Shown piece after piece: positions 7,026 to 16,282 of a stretch of 64,000 bases of DNA. Source of the DNA: an uncultured Eubacterium sp. (GTDB lineage Bacteria > Bacillota > Clostridia > Lachnospirales > Lachnospiraceae); NCBI GenBank assembly GCA_910584875.1, contig CAJUDA010000004.1, forward strand, positions 52,157 through 116,156. The letters run 5' to 3'. The notes under the pieces were generated by a model. It saw nothing but the letters and a program-made list of their open reading frames with translations. It did not search any database and was not told the origin of the DNA. Position 1 is the stretch's first letter. Each line of letters begins with the position of its first letter. Position numbers and translations under genes: made by a program.

Positions 7026-8009
7026 TTACTCCTGTTGCAATGAAATAATCTGGTCTCCTTTTACACGGCACGCCAGAAAGCAGTTCTCTGCTATGATGTT
7101 ATTCCGTACGGACCTGATCGTAGCCAGAGCATCTTCTTCCGGGACCTTTCCCAAAGATGTCCCATGGGTTTTCTGACTCCAGGTGATCCCATTGTATTTC
7201 TCCATCTTCTTCCCCTTATAACAGACATGGATCGAAAGAGTAGATTCCGGCCAGTTCCTATCCGGTTTTGCATCCAGGACTATTCCGGAGATCCACTCAT
7301 CCCCGGGCAGGAAATCATACAGATAGATATCATACTCTTCTCCTTTGCCGCAATATTCCCGGATCTCTTCCAGACAGTCTTCACGGATCTGCTTTCTGAC
7401 ATCCTCTTCCTGTTCTTCCGTGATTCTCTGTCCAGCCTTGCTTTCATCCAGAAGGATTGTAGTCTCTCCCCATTTTTTCCAGCTTTTGCGCTCTTTGGAA
7501 AAGATCTCCATGGATTCCTCCTCCATGACCTCACAGGCACCACGGGCATTATAATCACATAACCGGATATAAGACTGCTTTTGTCCCTGTATTTCAGGAA
7601 AATCCAGATAGATCTCATAATAAGGACGGTCGATCTCATCCGCCTGATCAAAATAAACTCCTTTGCCCTCATCATAGTAGAGTATCACCTTCTGTTCCTT
7701 TCCCAATATCCCATTCTTTTTCAGATAATCATAAAAGCATGTTGTCTCATCGTTGTGTGCAGATACACAGGCGTGGTAAAGAAGTTCTTCCAGTTCTTCT
7801 TTGAACGATTCTGCTTCTGGAAGAGCGAGTCCATATTCTTTCTTTTCTGCCACATAACGGATCTCATTTTTATTTGTTTCTGCTTTTTTCATGACAGCAG
7901 TCCCTGTCGCACTGGTGGTAGTACCACTGCTGTTTCCGCAGCCGGTACACAGCAGGATGGTACTTACTATCATAATGGACAGAATGCTTTTTGCGCCGTT
8001 TTTGTTCAT
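7026..8009 (-). CDS. Putative lipoprotein of unknown function
   Basis: 327 residues. An N-terminal signal (MNKNGAKSILSIMIVSTILL) ends in CTGC-GN, a slightly atypical lipobox with Cys rather than Leu at -3. A Ser/Thr-rich linker follows, then a mixed, acidic domain with many Tyr and Glu residues (for example YYDEGKGVYFDQADE) and four later Cys. No family recognised. ATG 8009 has GGAGG upstream; the longer frame to 8063 overlaps the methyltransferase and is not used. Encoded 35 bp after the rRNA methyltransferase. Confidence 0.75.
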   Translation of the reverse strand: MNKNGAKSILSIMIVSTILLCTGCGNSSGTTTSATGTAVMKKAETNKNEIRYVAEKKEYGLALPEAESFKEELEELLYHACVSAHNDETTCFYDYLKKNGILGKEQKVILYYDEGKGVYFDQADEIDRPYYEIYLDFPEIQGQKQSYIRLCDYNARGACEVMEEESMEIFSKERKSWKKWGETTILLDESKAGQRITEEQEEDVRKQIREDCLEEIREYCGKGEEYDIYLYDFLPGDEWISGIVLDAKPDRNWPESTLSIHVCYKGKKMEKYNGITWSQKTHGTSLGKVPEEDALATIRSVRNNIIAENCFLACRVKGDQIISLQQE

Positions 8010-8044
8010 AATAGTAGATCCTCCATTCTCATTGCAGAATATTT

Positions 8045-9409
8045 TTATCTTACAAACAGACATATCGTCTCAATCCCTCTCGTCCAGGGAAACAGATCCA
8101 CGCACTGTGCCTTCACCGGCCTGTACCCACAATGTAGGAACATTTCCAGATCTCTTGCCAGTGATGTGGGCTTACAGGAAATATAGACGATCCGCTCCAC
8201 ACCATAGTTTAGAATCTTTGTCAGTGCCTTTGGATGGACTCCCTCCCTCGGAGGGTCCAGTACGATGACATCTGGTGTTTCTTCCACGTCATCCAGCACC
8301 TGTAACACATCTCCTGCCAGAAAAGCGCAGTTATCCAGTCCGTTCCGCCGTGCATTTTCCGTTGCCGCTTCCACTGCTTCCTCTACGATCTCGATCCCAA
8401 CCACTTTTTTTGCCACAGGCGCCAGTATCTGTGCGATCGTACCGGTACCGCTGTAGAGATCAAAGACAACTTTGCCCTCAATCCCACCGATATACTCTCT
8501 TGCCGTCTGATAAAGGACCTCAGCCCCGGCAGAATTCGTCTGAAAAAAGGAAAACGGAGAGATTTTAAATTCCAGTCCCAGTAATTTCTCATAAAAATAA
8601 TCTTTTCCATACAAAATTTCTGTCCGGTCGGATTTTACGACGTCCGCCAGGCTGTCGTTTTCCATGTGGAGGATCCCGGCATATTCTCCTTCTAACGGAA
8701 GCGAAAGCAGGCATTCCCTGTATTCAGAAAGTTCGAGTTCCTTCTTCTTTCCCGAAACCGTCACGAGACAGACAAGAATCTGTCCGGTCTTCCATGCTTT
8801 CCTGACCAGCAGGTGGCGGAGGATTCCCTCATGACGCATCTTATGATAAAAAGGCAGCTTCTTTTCCTGAAAAAAGGACAGCGTGGCTGTGAGTATATTA
8901 CGCAGATCCTCATCTATGATCTGACATTCCGGCACAGGCTGGATATCATAAAAACTGTTCCGCTTGTGAAGACCAAGCGTCAGCGGTCCGTCTTTTCTCT
9001 CATCACCGAAAGAAAATTCCATCTTGTTGCGATATTCCCAGTTTCCCGGGCTTGCCAGGCAATCCCGCAGCGGGAAATCCGGGATCACATCAGTCAGAAG
9101 CTTTTGCACCTGGGATAATTTCAGTTCCATCTGATCCGGGTATTCCAATGTCTGGTATGAACAGCCGCCGCAGCCGGAAAAATGTGGACAGGGTGGTGTC
9201 TGCTTTTCGATCGGCGATGGTCTTACTATCTCTGTCAGATTTCCCTCTGGTTTCTTTTTTCTGGCCTTTTTCAACTGAAAACGTACTTTTTGTCCCGGCA
9301 ATGTGTTTTTCACGGTCACAGGTACTTCTTCTCCTTCTACACAGACCAGTCCTTTATTGGGAAATATAAGAGAACTTACCACTCCCTCATAAAATTCATT
9401 TTTCTTCAT
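8045..9409 (-). CDS. rlmD: 23S rRNA (uracil-5-)-methyltransferase, RlmD/RlmCD-like
   Basis: 454 residues. An N-terminal TRAM RNA-binding domain spans about 1-60. A 4Fe-4S cluster is indicated by C74, C80 and C83 (CPHFSGCGGC) with a further Cys in PVPECQ. The SAM-binding Rossmann domain carries DLYSGTGTIAQ, then LDPPREG and YISCKPTSLARDL, which holds the catalytic Cys. In Firmicutes one enzyme of this family often makes m5U at both 747 and 1939; which site applies here is not visible. ATG 9409 is chosen by its AGGAGG and the conserved start; the frame to 9466 runs into the divergent promoter. Confidence 0.93.
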   Translation of the reverse strand: MKKNEFYEGVVSSLIFPNKGLVCVEGEEVPVTVKNTLPGQKVRFQLKKARKKKPEGNLTEIVRPSPIEKQTPPCPHFSGCGGCSYQTLEYPDQMELKLSQVQKLLTDVIPDFPLRDCLASPGNWEYRNKMEFSFGDERKDGPLTLGLHKRNSFYDIQPVPECQIIDEDLRNILTATLSFFQEKKLPFYHKMRHEGILRHLLVRKAWKTGQILVCLVTVSGKKKELELSEYRECLLSLPLEGEYAGILHMENDSLADVVKSDRTEILYGKDYFYEKLLGLEFKISPFSFFQTNSAGAEVLYQTAREYIGGIEGKVVFDLYSGTGTIAQILAPVAKKVVGIEIVEEAVEAATENARRNGLDNCAFLAGDVLQVLDDVEETPDVIVLDPPREGVHPKALTKILNYGVERIVYISCKPTSLARDLEMFLHCGYRPVKAQCVDLFPWTRGIETICLFVR

Positions 9410-9455
9410 TCTGTTATTCCTCCTCACTGGCGCCGCCGTCAGGCTTTGCAAACGA

Positions 9456-9484
9456 TTGACCCGCATTTCTTTTTGAGATATAAT
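9456..9484 (+). promoter_or_regulatory. Promoter of the DUF2752 gene
   Basis: TTGACC at 9456-9461, a 17-bp spacer and TATAAT at 9479-9484, 26 bp before the start. Confidence 0.7.
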
Positions 9485-9510
9485 ACAGACAAAACAAAGG
9501 AGGGGCTGTT

Positions 9511-10008
9511 ATGAAAAAAGAACCAGTGATCCAGAACAGGGAAGCACGCATCTATCGTGGATGCCTCATTCTCTTACCCGTCCTTGCACTTTTTGTTTTC
9601 CTCTCCTGTCAGGGTTATTCCATCCCGGCGCAGTTACTCCCCCCCTGTCTGTTCCATACTCTCACCGGCTTCTCCTGTCCCGGCTGCGGCTGCACAAGAG
9701 CAGTGATCGCACTGGCAAAAGGAGAACTGCTGGCAAGCCTCTGCTACAATCCGGGGATTCTGTACTGTGTGGTACTCTATTTACTCTTTGTACTCAGCCA
9801 TACGGCTGCATATATTTCTGCCATGATAATAAAAAAACTTCCTTCCCGGCTGCAGGAATCCCTCCAGCGGGAAAAAAGTCTTTTACATCTGCTAAACCGG
9901 ATCCATGGAATGAAGGCAAAGCCTATGTACCTTTACGCCCTTATCTGGTTGTTTCTCGGATTCGGTGTCCTGCGTTTCTCCGTCGAACTATGGCAGCGCT
10001 TCCACTAA
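9511..10008 (+). CDS. DUF2752 membrane protein
   Basis: 165 residues. The family signature is present: FSCPGCGCTRAVIALAKGE followed by SLCYNP. Membrane segments lie near residues 20-37, 82-105 and 145-160. DUF2752 proteins are small integral membrane proteins of unknown function with a conserved CPxCGxTR motif. AGGAGGGG-type site before ATG 9511. Its end overlaps the end of the convergent DUF4190 gene by 4 bp. Confidence 0.88.
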   Translation: MKKEPVIQNREARIYRGCLILLPVLALFVFLSCQGYSIPAQLLPPCLFHTLTGFSCPGCGCTRAVIALAKGELLASLCYNPGILYCVVLYLLFVLSHTAAYISAMIIKKLPSRLQESLQREKSLLHLLNRIHGMKAKPMYLYALIWLFLGFGVLRFSVELWQRFH

Positions 10009-10316
10009 AACATGGAAATAGTAGAAATAGCGAATGCCGCAACAAATATGTAATAAATGATTGCGATCGCCCATATGCAGATACCGATAATGGAAGTAAC
10101 AAAACCGGCTGTAACGAGTCCCTGTTTCTCAGCAGATATCTCATTTTTGCTGTTTGCCCTCAGTATCAGTGCAACGATACCACAGGGAGCACAGCATACA
10201 ATGGATAAAATTCCAAGAACCAGAATTGCTACCGCATAACCATCCTTATCATTCCCTTCCGGCATCTGAGTCGGCTGATACTGAACTGGTCCGTTGTTGT
10301 TCATCTGATCGTCCAT
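10005..10316 (-). CDS. DUF4190-like small membrane protein
   Basis: 103 residues. A hydrophilic, Gln/Pro-rich N-terminus (about 1-25) precedes two hydrophobic segments, about 27-50 (containing VCCAPCGIVALI) and 68-95. The arrangement 'YAVAILVLGILSIVC' then 'GLVTAGFVTSIIG' is characteristic of DUF4190 proteins. Function unknown. AGGAGG precedes ATG 10316. Confidence 0.8.
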   Translation of the reverse strand: MDDQMNNNGPVQYQPTQMPEGNDKDGYAVAILVLGILSIVCCAPCGIVALILRANSKNEISAEKQGLVTAGFVTSIIGICIWAIAIIYYIFVAAFAISTISMF

Positions 10317-10423
10317 TTTTCTCCTCCTTCACTTGATTGACTTCTGCTAAAAATTTTACATGCAGCCGCCGCATTTGTCAAGCAAAAGAATCTCCGGCAG
10401 AGTGAAATATTGTGTGCATCTAT

Positions 10424-10452
10424 TTGACTTACCCAAAAAAATCCGTTATACT
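10424..10452 (+). promoter_or_regulatory. Promoter of the DUF1836-pcrA operon
   Basis: TTGACT at 10424-10429, a 17-bp spacer and TATACT at 10447-10452. Confidence 0.7.
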
Positions 10453-10519
10453 TATGAGAATGGTAAATTATGCAGGAACCTGTAATATGTGCACTGATTC
10501 TGTGCAAATGGAGGGAACT

Positions 10520-11131
10520 ATGGAACATTCCAACGAAGAAAGCATTATGGATATTATCCGTAAACTAAACGAGATCGATTTCATCAGTCCGGAAGATATT
10601 CCGGGTATTGACCTTTATATGGATCAGGTAACGACATTTATGGATGAACATCTGGAAGCCTATAAGCGGATGGATAATGACAAGATCCTGACGAAAACAA
10701 TGATCAACAATTATACAAAAAATAATTTTCTTCCTCCGCCTGTGAAGAAAAAATATTCCAAAGAGCATATGTTTTTACTGATCTTTCTCTATTATTTTAA
10801 AAATGTGCTCTCGATCACAGACATACAGAAAATATTCCGTCCCCTGACCGATATGTTTTATAACGGCAGATCACGGGATGTTTCCCTGGAGGAAATATAC
10901 AGTACGATTTTCAGGATGGAGCGGATTCAGACAGATAACCTCACAAAAGACATCATACGGCGGTTTAAGCATTCACAGAATCTGTTCCCGGAGGTAAAAG
11001 ACCCGGAAGAGGCAGATTTTTTGTCCCGGTTTGCCTTTATCTGCCTGCTGAGTTTTGACGCCTATATGAAAAAACAGCTGGTAGAGCGCATGATCGATGA
11101 AACATTATCGGACATAGACAAGGATAAATAA
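10520..11131 (+). CDS. DUF1836 domain protein
   Basis: 203 residues. The conserved middle part (LPPPVKKKYSKEHMFLLIF, then YYFKNVLSITDIQKIF) marks DUF1836, a MerR-like helical family of unknown function common in Clostridia. The start is set at ATG 10520, right after GGAGGG; upstream in-frame codons overlap the promoter. It is 10 bp before pcrA, so the two are almost surely co-transcribed. Confidence 0.85.
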   Translation: MEHSNEESIMDIIRKLNEIDFISPEDIPGIDLYMDQVTTFMDEHLEAYKRMDNDKILTKTMINNYTKNNFLPPPVKKKYSKEHMFLLIFLYYFKNVLSITDIQKIFRPLTDMFYNGRSRDVSLEEIYSTIFRMERIQTDNLTKDIIRRFKHSQNLFPEVKDPEEADFLSRFAFICLLSFDAYMKKQLVERMIDETLSDIDKDK

Positions 11132-11141
11132 GGAGAACATC

Positions 11142-13421
11142 ATGAACGATTTATTATCAGGATTAAATGATATACAGCGGGAAGCGGCTCTTCATTTTGA
11201 GGGACCGCTCCTTATTTTGGCGGGCGCCGGATCCGGCAAGACCAGGGTACTGACACACCGGATCGCTTATCTCATCGAGGAACGCCAGATCAATCCCTAC
11301 AACATTCTGGCGCTTACCTTTACAAATAAAGCGGCCAGAGAAATGCGTGAACGCGTGGATCAGATCGTCACCTTCGGCGCCCAGAATGTATGGGTGAGCA
11401 CATTCCACTCCACGTGTGTCAGGATATTGCGGCGCTATATCGATCATCTTGGCTATGACCGCCGTTTCACGATCTATGATACCGATGACCAGAAAACACT
11501 GATGAAAAACATCTGCAAAGAATTGAACATTGATACAAAAAAATTCCGCGAACGGACATTTCTCAATGCGATCTCTTCTGCCAAGGATGAATTGAAAACA
11601 CCGGAACAATACGCCGATGAGATCGCAAAAGAACATAAAGATAAAATATTTGGCACCGTATACAAAAAGTATCAGAAAAACCTGAAAAAGAATAACGCGC
11701 TGGATTTTGACGACCTGATCATGCTGACGGTGCAGCTGTTCCGTGAAAATAAAGATGTACTCTCCTACTATCAGGAACGATTTCAGTTTCTGATGGTGGA
11801 TGAATATCAGGATACCAATACCGCACAGTTTACCCTGCTGAGTCTCCTGGCCAGCCGTTATCAGAATCTGTGTGTGGTCGGGGATGACGATCAGTCCATC
11901 TATAAATTCCGCGGCGCCAATATACAGAATATCCTGAACTTTGAAAAGATTTTTCCTGCCACTAAGGTGATCCGCCTGGAGCAGAACTACCGCTCGACAA
12001 AAAATATACTGTCAGCCGCCAATGAAGTAATAAAAAATAATTCCATGCGAAAAGAAAAAGCGCTCTGGACAAAGGCGGAGGAAGGCGAACCGATCTCCTA
12101 TGGCAGATATGATAATGAACATGAGGAGGCACTGGGGATCGCCTCTGATATCAAAAAAATAGTACGCTCTGAAAACAAAAGCTATTCTGATTTTGCCATC
12201 CTCTACCGGACCAATGCCCAGTCCCGTGTATTTGAGGAAAAGCTTGTCTATGAGGGGATCCCGTACCGGATCATCGGAGCGATCAATTTTTATGCCAGAA
12301 AAGAGATCAAGGACCTTATGTGCTATCTGAAAACGGTGAATAACAGTGCAGACGACATATCGGTACAGCGCATTATCAATGTACCAAAGCGCGGCATCGG
12401 TGCCACTACGATCTCCCGCATTATGACCTATGCCGCCGGACAGGAAATCTCTTTTTATGACGCCCTGACCCAGATTGACTATATACCGGATTGTGCCCGT
12501 GCCGCCTCAAAGATCAATTCTTTTGTGGAAATGATCGAACATTTGCGGGGCAGGCTGCGTGATGAATACTACACACTGGAGGATCTGATCAATGAGATCA
12601 TTGACAGAACAGGATATGTCCGGCTTCTGGAAGCCGAGGATACGGTAGAGGCCCAGTCACGCATTGAAAATATTGATTCTCTGTGCAGCAAGATCATCCA
12701 GTATGAAGAAGACTGTGAAGAAGCGGCAACCCTGGACGGACTTCTGGAAGAGATCGCCCTTGTGGCAGATATTGATACCGTATCAGACGATGCCGAACAG
12801 GTTCTTTTGATGACGCTGCACAGTGCCAAGGGTCTGGAATTCCCTAATGTTTATATCGCCGGTATGGAAGAAAATATCTTTCCGGGGGCAATGGCAGTGT
12901 TTGGTGATGATCCGACAGAAATAGAGGAAGAACGCCGTCTCTGCTATGTAGGGATCACCCGCGCCATGGAAAAGCTTACTCTTACCAGCGCAAACTGCCG
13001 TATGAGGAATGGAGAGATCAATTTTAACCGGCCTTCCCGGTTTATCAATGAAATCCCCCGCTATCTCATAAAGCAGACATACGGAGCTGTGATCAAAGAA
13101 GAAAAGAAACCATCTATCCCGGAAAAACCCGCCTTTTCCGGGACCGGTTATTCCCCTGCCAGGGCATCCATCTATTCAAAAAACAAAAAAAATCCATTTG
13201 CGGATAACCCCTACATACAGAAAGGATTTGGAAATGGCGGCACCAGCCAGGTACCAGAATACCAGGAAGGAGATACCGTATCCCATACCAAATTTGGAAC
13301 AGGTACCGTCATCTCCCTGACACAGCTGGATAACGATTATGAGGTGATCGTAGATTTTGAAGCATTTGGACAGCGAAAGCTCCGCTCCTCTTTCGCCAGG
13401 CTGGAACGAATCCCAAAGTAG
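11142..13421 (+). CDS. pcrA: ATP-dependent DNA helicase PcrA/UvrD
   Basis: 759 residues, full length. An SF1A 3'-5' helicase for nucleotide excision repair and removal of RecA filaments. Motifs: Walker A AGAGSGKT at about 27-34, TFTNKAAREM (Ia), VDEYQDTN (II), VGDDDQSIYKFRGA (III), LEQNYRST (IV), MTLHSAKGLEF (V) and YVGITRAMEKL (VI). The C-terminal Tudor-like RNA-polymerase-binding domain is visible as GDTVSHTKFGTGTV to about 757. AGGAGA precedes ATG 11142. Confidence 0.97.
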   Translation: MNDLLSGLNDIQREAALHFEGPLLILAGAGSGKTRVLTHRIAYLIEERQINPYNILALTFTNKAAREMRERVDQIVTFGAQNVWVSTFHSTCVRILRRYIDHLGYDRRFTIYDTDDQKTLMKNICKELNIDTKKFRERTFLNAISSAKDELKTPEQYADEIAKEHKDKIFGTVYKKYQKNLKKNNALDFDDLIMLTVQLFRENKDVLSYYQERFQFLMVDEYQDTNTAQFTLLSLLASRYQNLCVVGDDDQSIYKFRGANIQNILNFEKIFPATKVIRLEQNYRSTKNILSAANEVIKNNSMRKEKALWTKAEEGEPISYGRYDNEHEEALGIASDIKKIVRSENKSYSDFAILYRTNAQSRVFEEKLVYEGIPYRIIGAINFYARKEIKDLMCYLKTVNNSADDISVQRIINVPKRGIGATTISRIMTYAAGQEISFYDALTQIDYIPDCARAASKINSFVEMIEHLRGRLRDEYYTLEDLINEIIDRTGYVRLLEAEDTVEAQSRIENIDSLCSKIIQYEEDCEEAATLDGLLEEIALVADIDTVSDDAEQVLLMTLHSAKGLEFPNVYIAGMEENIFPGAMAVFGDDPTEIEEERRLCYVGITRAMEKLTLTSANCRMRNGEINFNRPSRFINEIPRYLIKQTYGAVIKEEKKPSIPEKPAFSGTGYSPARASIYSKNKKNPFADNPYIQKGFGNGGTSQVPEYQEGDTVSHTKFGTGTVISLTQLDNDYEVIVDFEAFGQRKLRSSFARLERIPK

Positions 13422-13424
13422 AAA

Positions 13425-14756
13425 CTACTCCACAGTCTTTGCATTGGGGTAGATCCGTTCCATTCTCTCATCCGGAAAATGCTGGTCCAGAAAACGGTTG
13501 AGGGGATGGATATTTTTTTCCGTCTGAACGGTTTCTTCCCGCTGTCTCTCATCATATCTTGATAGAGCAAGGCCAGATAATGTCGTATTCACTACCATAA
13601 ACGAAATACAAAGCCAGGTCAGCCATATCCCGGTCCTTTTGGGAATCTTTTCAATCAGCAGGGACAGCCGGGGATAGATCCCCTTAAACCAGATCACGGC
13701 GGCGACCCCCCAGAAGAAGCAATAAAGAAGATTGATCCTTCCACCAAGATTGAAGGGAATGTCGCTGTAATCCCAGAATACGGTGCCAAATACCAGTTCT
13801 GTAAAAATGCTGCACAGATATTCATAGGTGCCGCCCAGTACCGTCCCGGCAAGAAACATATACCGGTCATTCTTATCTTTATATTTATAGAGAAGTCCCG
13901 TCAGAAGCGCACAGGCGATCCCCCACACAAGACTGAATGGTCCATATACAACGCTGCTCCGGCTCATCCATACTCCCATGCTGAACCGGCAGAATATCGT
14001 TTCTACAATATCCCCCAGAAATGCCCCGATCAGGAAAAGCCATACCAGCTTATAAAAACAGCAGCCCTCTGCAAAGACAGAGGTGGTCTGCCTGGTTTCT
14101 GCTACTTCTTTTGCCTGATCTGTTTCCAGATTCGGGTAAGCACGCGCCATACGTCCCTGAATCCGCCGGGTCAGGGCGTTGCCAAATTCATCTGACGCCT
14201 TCTGCATACTCTCCGTCAGCTGTTCCATACGACGCAGCCGGATCTTTAACTGCAGGACAGCGATCACAGATACGATACCATCTGTCACCATAAGGAACAG
14301 AATTCCCAATAACAGCGCAAAACGGATGAAATCCGGCATCCAGGATAGAATACGGAAAAGAACCGGATTACCGATCCAGAAAACAAAAAATGCAGCCAGT
14401 CCAAAAGCGATCAGATGGCCGATGTGGAGATATCCGTCAAACTGAAAACGTTTTTTGCTGTAGTCCCACCAGCGGCGGTGAAAGATACGCTGGAGAACAA
14501 CTCCCGTCATGACACACTGTACCGCACCCATCACGGCACCGCCGACAAAAAGAAACAGAAAACGGGTTTGGAGTTCTGCAAGAAAAATCGTATACAATAC
14601 TGCACCCAGACCATAAGTGGGGCAAAATGGCAGCGACATAAAACCGGTATTGACAAACCTTCTCTTCTGCACTGCATTTACGATGACTCCAACGCACCAG
14701 CCGATAAAAGAATAAAAGATAAAAATCCAGCAAAACTGCTGTAACGTATGATCCAT
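13425..14756 (-). CDS. Duplicated ABC_trans_CmpB-like membrane protein
   Basis: 443 residues. Two copies of the putative type-IV ABC permease domain appear: about 5-150 (FIFYSFIGWCVGVIVNAV, RRFVNTGFM, PTYGLGAVL) and about 230-370 (FLIGAFLGDIVETI, VYGPFSLVWG, GTYEYLCSIF, WDYSDIPFNLGGR). Each has several membrane segments; a charged coiled stretch (about 165-220) joins them. The C-terminus has another membrane segment and a polar tail. Family function is unproven despite its name, and no ATPase is adjacent. Its stop is 3 bp from the convergent pcrA stop. Confidence 0.8.
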   Translation of the reverse strand: MDHTLQQFCWIFIFYSFIGWCVGVIVNAVQKRRFVNTGFMSLPFCPTYGLGAVLYTIFLAELQTRFLFLFVGGAVMGAVQCVMTGVVLQRIFHRRWWDYSKKRFQFDGYLHIGHLIAFGLAAFFVFWIGNPVLFRILSWMPDFIRFALLLGILFLMVTDGIVSVIAVLQLKIRLRRMEQLTESMQKASDEFGNALTRRIQGRMARAYPNLETDQAKEVAETRQTTSVFAEGCCFYKLVWLFLIGAFLGDIVETIFCRFSMGVWMSRSSVVYGPFSLVWGIACALLTGLLYKYKDKNDRYMFLAGTVLGGTYEYLCSIFTELVFGTVFWDYSDIPFNLGGRINLLYCFFWGVAAVIWFKGIYPRLSLLIEKIPKRTGIWLTWLCISFMVVNTTLSGLALSRYDERQREETVQTEKNIHPLNRFLDQHFPDERMERIYPNAKTVE

Positions 14757-14944
14757 AAATATGTCCGTCCTTTTTCTTTTGAATGATTTACATAATATAA
14801 TAACACCGGACCCTCTAAAAATCTACTGCTTCTTTTCAAAAGTTTTTTTCACTTTTTTCAAAAACTTAAAAAAGTAGTAGTATAATATCCCGAAACGTGA
14901 TACAATAATAATATCTAATATGACAGAGGAAAGGTGGAATAAAT

Positions 14945-15232
14945 ATGAGTGGAAAATTTGATGAACTGATCAGTAATGTAAAAGTTGCTGAGCTGTTAAA
15001 TAAAAAGAAAGCAGAGGATGAAAATAAAACATGTGTCCTGTGGGTCCTTGCTATAATCGGAGCTGTGGCTGCCGTAGCTGCCATTGCTTTTGCGGTATAC
15101 CGTTATATGAATCCAAAGAATTCAGATTTTGACGGAGATTTTGATTACGATGAGTTTGAAGACGATTTTGAGGATGACGACATTGATGACAATGATGTCT
15201 ATGTGAAACCGGCTCAGAAGACAGAGGAATAG
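14945..15232 (+). CDS. Small single-span membrane protein with acidic tail
   Basis: 95 residues. A charged N-terminal helix (about 1-28) is followed by a single membrane segment (about 30-55, VLWVLAIIGAVAAVAAIAFA) and a very acidic tail rich in Asp/Glu (about 60-83, mean more than one acid in two residues). No domain recognised. AGGAAAGG lies upstream of ATG 14945, and a strong terminator follows at 15271, so it is a stand-alone gene. Function unknown. Confidence 0.75.
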   Translation: MSGKFDELISNVKVAELLNKKKAEDENKTCVLWVLAIIGAVAAVAAIAFAVYRYMNPKNSDFDGDFDYDEFEDDFEDDDIDDNDVYVKPAQKTEE

Positions 15233-15270
15233 CCAGAAGGCAGACATATCAAATGAATAAGGCACAAAAA

Positions 15271-15302
15271 CACGAAAGGCTGAAAGCCTTTCGTGTTTTT
15301 TC
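15271..15302 (+). terminator. Intrinsic terminator of the 14945 gene
   Basis: CACGAAAGGCT, GAA loop, AGCCTTTCGTG, then six T. An 11-bp stem. Confidence 0.9.
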
Positions 15303-15303
15303 G

Positions 15304-15341
15304 TAGCTCAACGGCACCGATTTGAACCCGCCATTGAGTTA
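15304..15341. repeat. 38-bp palindromic intergenic repeat, short form
   Basis: TAGCTCAACGGCACCGATTT followed by GAACCCG and the complementary end CCATTGAGTTA. A relative of the 51-bp palindrome at 1335-1385 lacking 13 internal bases. Its right end forms the stop codon of degV. Confidence 0.75.
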
Positions 15342-16217
15342 TTTTAACTCTTCTACCCTTTTCGCGATCGCCAGTGCCAGTGCACCAGGTCCGATATGAC
15401 AGGAGACACTCAGGGACAATGGATCGACCCATACCGCATGTCCGGGAAACTCAGCCTCAACCTCCTGCTTGAAGCTCTGCGCTTCCGTATCATCCGCTGT
15501 GTATGCGATTTCCATAAAGAAGTTTTCCCCTTCCGGGTCATGGAACCGTTCTTCAAAATCTTTACGCACTGCTTTCAGCATCGTCGCCTTTGCCTGTTTC
15601 AGCGTCTTTACCTTGGCAAAGGCATCCAGTTTTTCGCCCTGTATCTGCAACACAGGCTTGATCCGAAGGACGGTACCAATCGCTGCCGCCGCCGGGGTGA
15701 TCCGTCCTCCCTTTTTCAGATAGGTGAGTGTATCAACCATAATGTAAATGCTGGACTCAAATTTCTCCCGAAGGAGGATCTCCTGTATTCTGGCTCCGTC
15801 ATACCCCTTTCCTGCCAGTTCCACCGCATCCAGAACGGACTGCCGCTGGGTAACGGAGATCCGCTGATTGTCTACGACAAAGACTTTATTTTCATATTCC
15901 TCTTCATAAGAAAGCATCATCGCCGTCCCACAGGAACTGCTGAGCCCGCTGGACATCGGGATATAGACGATCTCATCATATTCTTTCAGTGTATCATTCC
16001 ACAGATTCATCAGTGTATCCGGGGATGGCTGTGATGTCGTGACCTCCGCCCCCTCAGCAAGATATTTATAAAATTCTTCCTGTGTCATACTGATATCTTC
16101 ATAATACGTTTCACCATTTACAAAAAAAGGCATCGGCACAACCTGAATCCCCAGCTCTTTTGCCTGGGACTGGGTAATACCGCTGTTACTGTCTGTAATC
16201 ACTGCCACTTTACTCAT
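15339..16217 (-). CDS. DegV family fatty-acid-binding protein
   Basis: 292 residues, full family length. DegV/FakB proteins bind a fatty acid in a cavity and present it to the FakA kinase. Motifs: the N-terminal VAVITDSNSGIT, TSQPSP at about 59-64, PMSSGLSSSCG (fatty-acid carboxylate loop), and RITPAAAAIG with the His-rich SVSCHIGPGALALA near the C-terminus. AGAGGA precedes ATG 16217. No fakA is nearby. Stop codon lies in the 38-bp repeat. Confidence 0.9.
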   Translation of the reverse strand: MSKVAVITDSNSGITQSQAKELGIQVVPMPFFVNGETYYEDISMTQEEFYKYLAEGAEVTTSQPSPDTLMNLWNDTLKEYDEIVYIPMSSGLSSSCGTAMMLSYEEEYENKVFVVDNQRISVTQRQSVLDAVELAGKGYDGARIQEILLREKFESSIYIMVDTLTYLKKGGRITPAAAAIGTVLRIKPVLQIQGEKLDAFAKVKTLKQAKATMLKAVRKDFEERFHDPEGENFFMEIAYTADDTEAQSFKQEVEAEFPGHAVWVDPLSLSVSCHIGPGALALAIAKRVEELK

Positions 16218-16282
16218 AAAGTCCTCTTTTCTGCGCTGCCAGCCGGCTGCGCCATATATTATTCACTATGTAGTCAATGATA

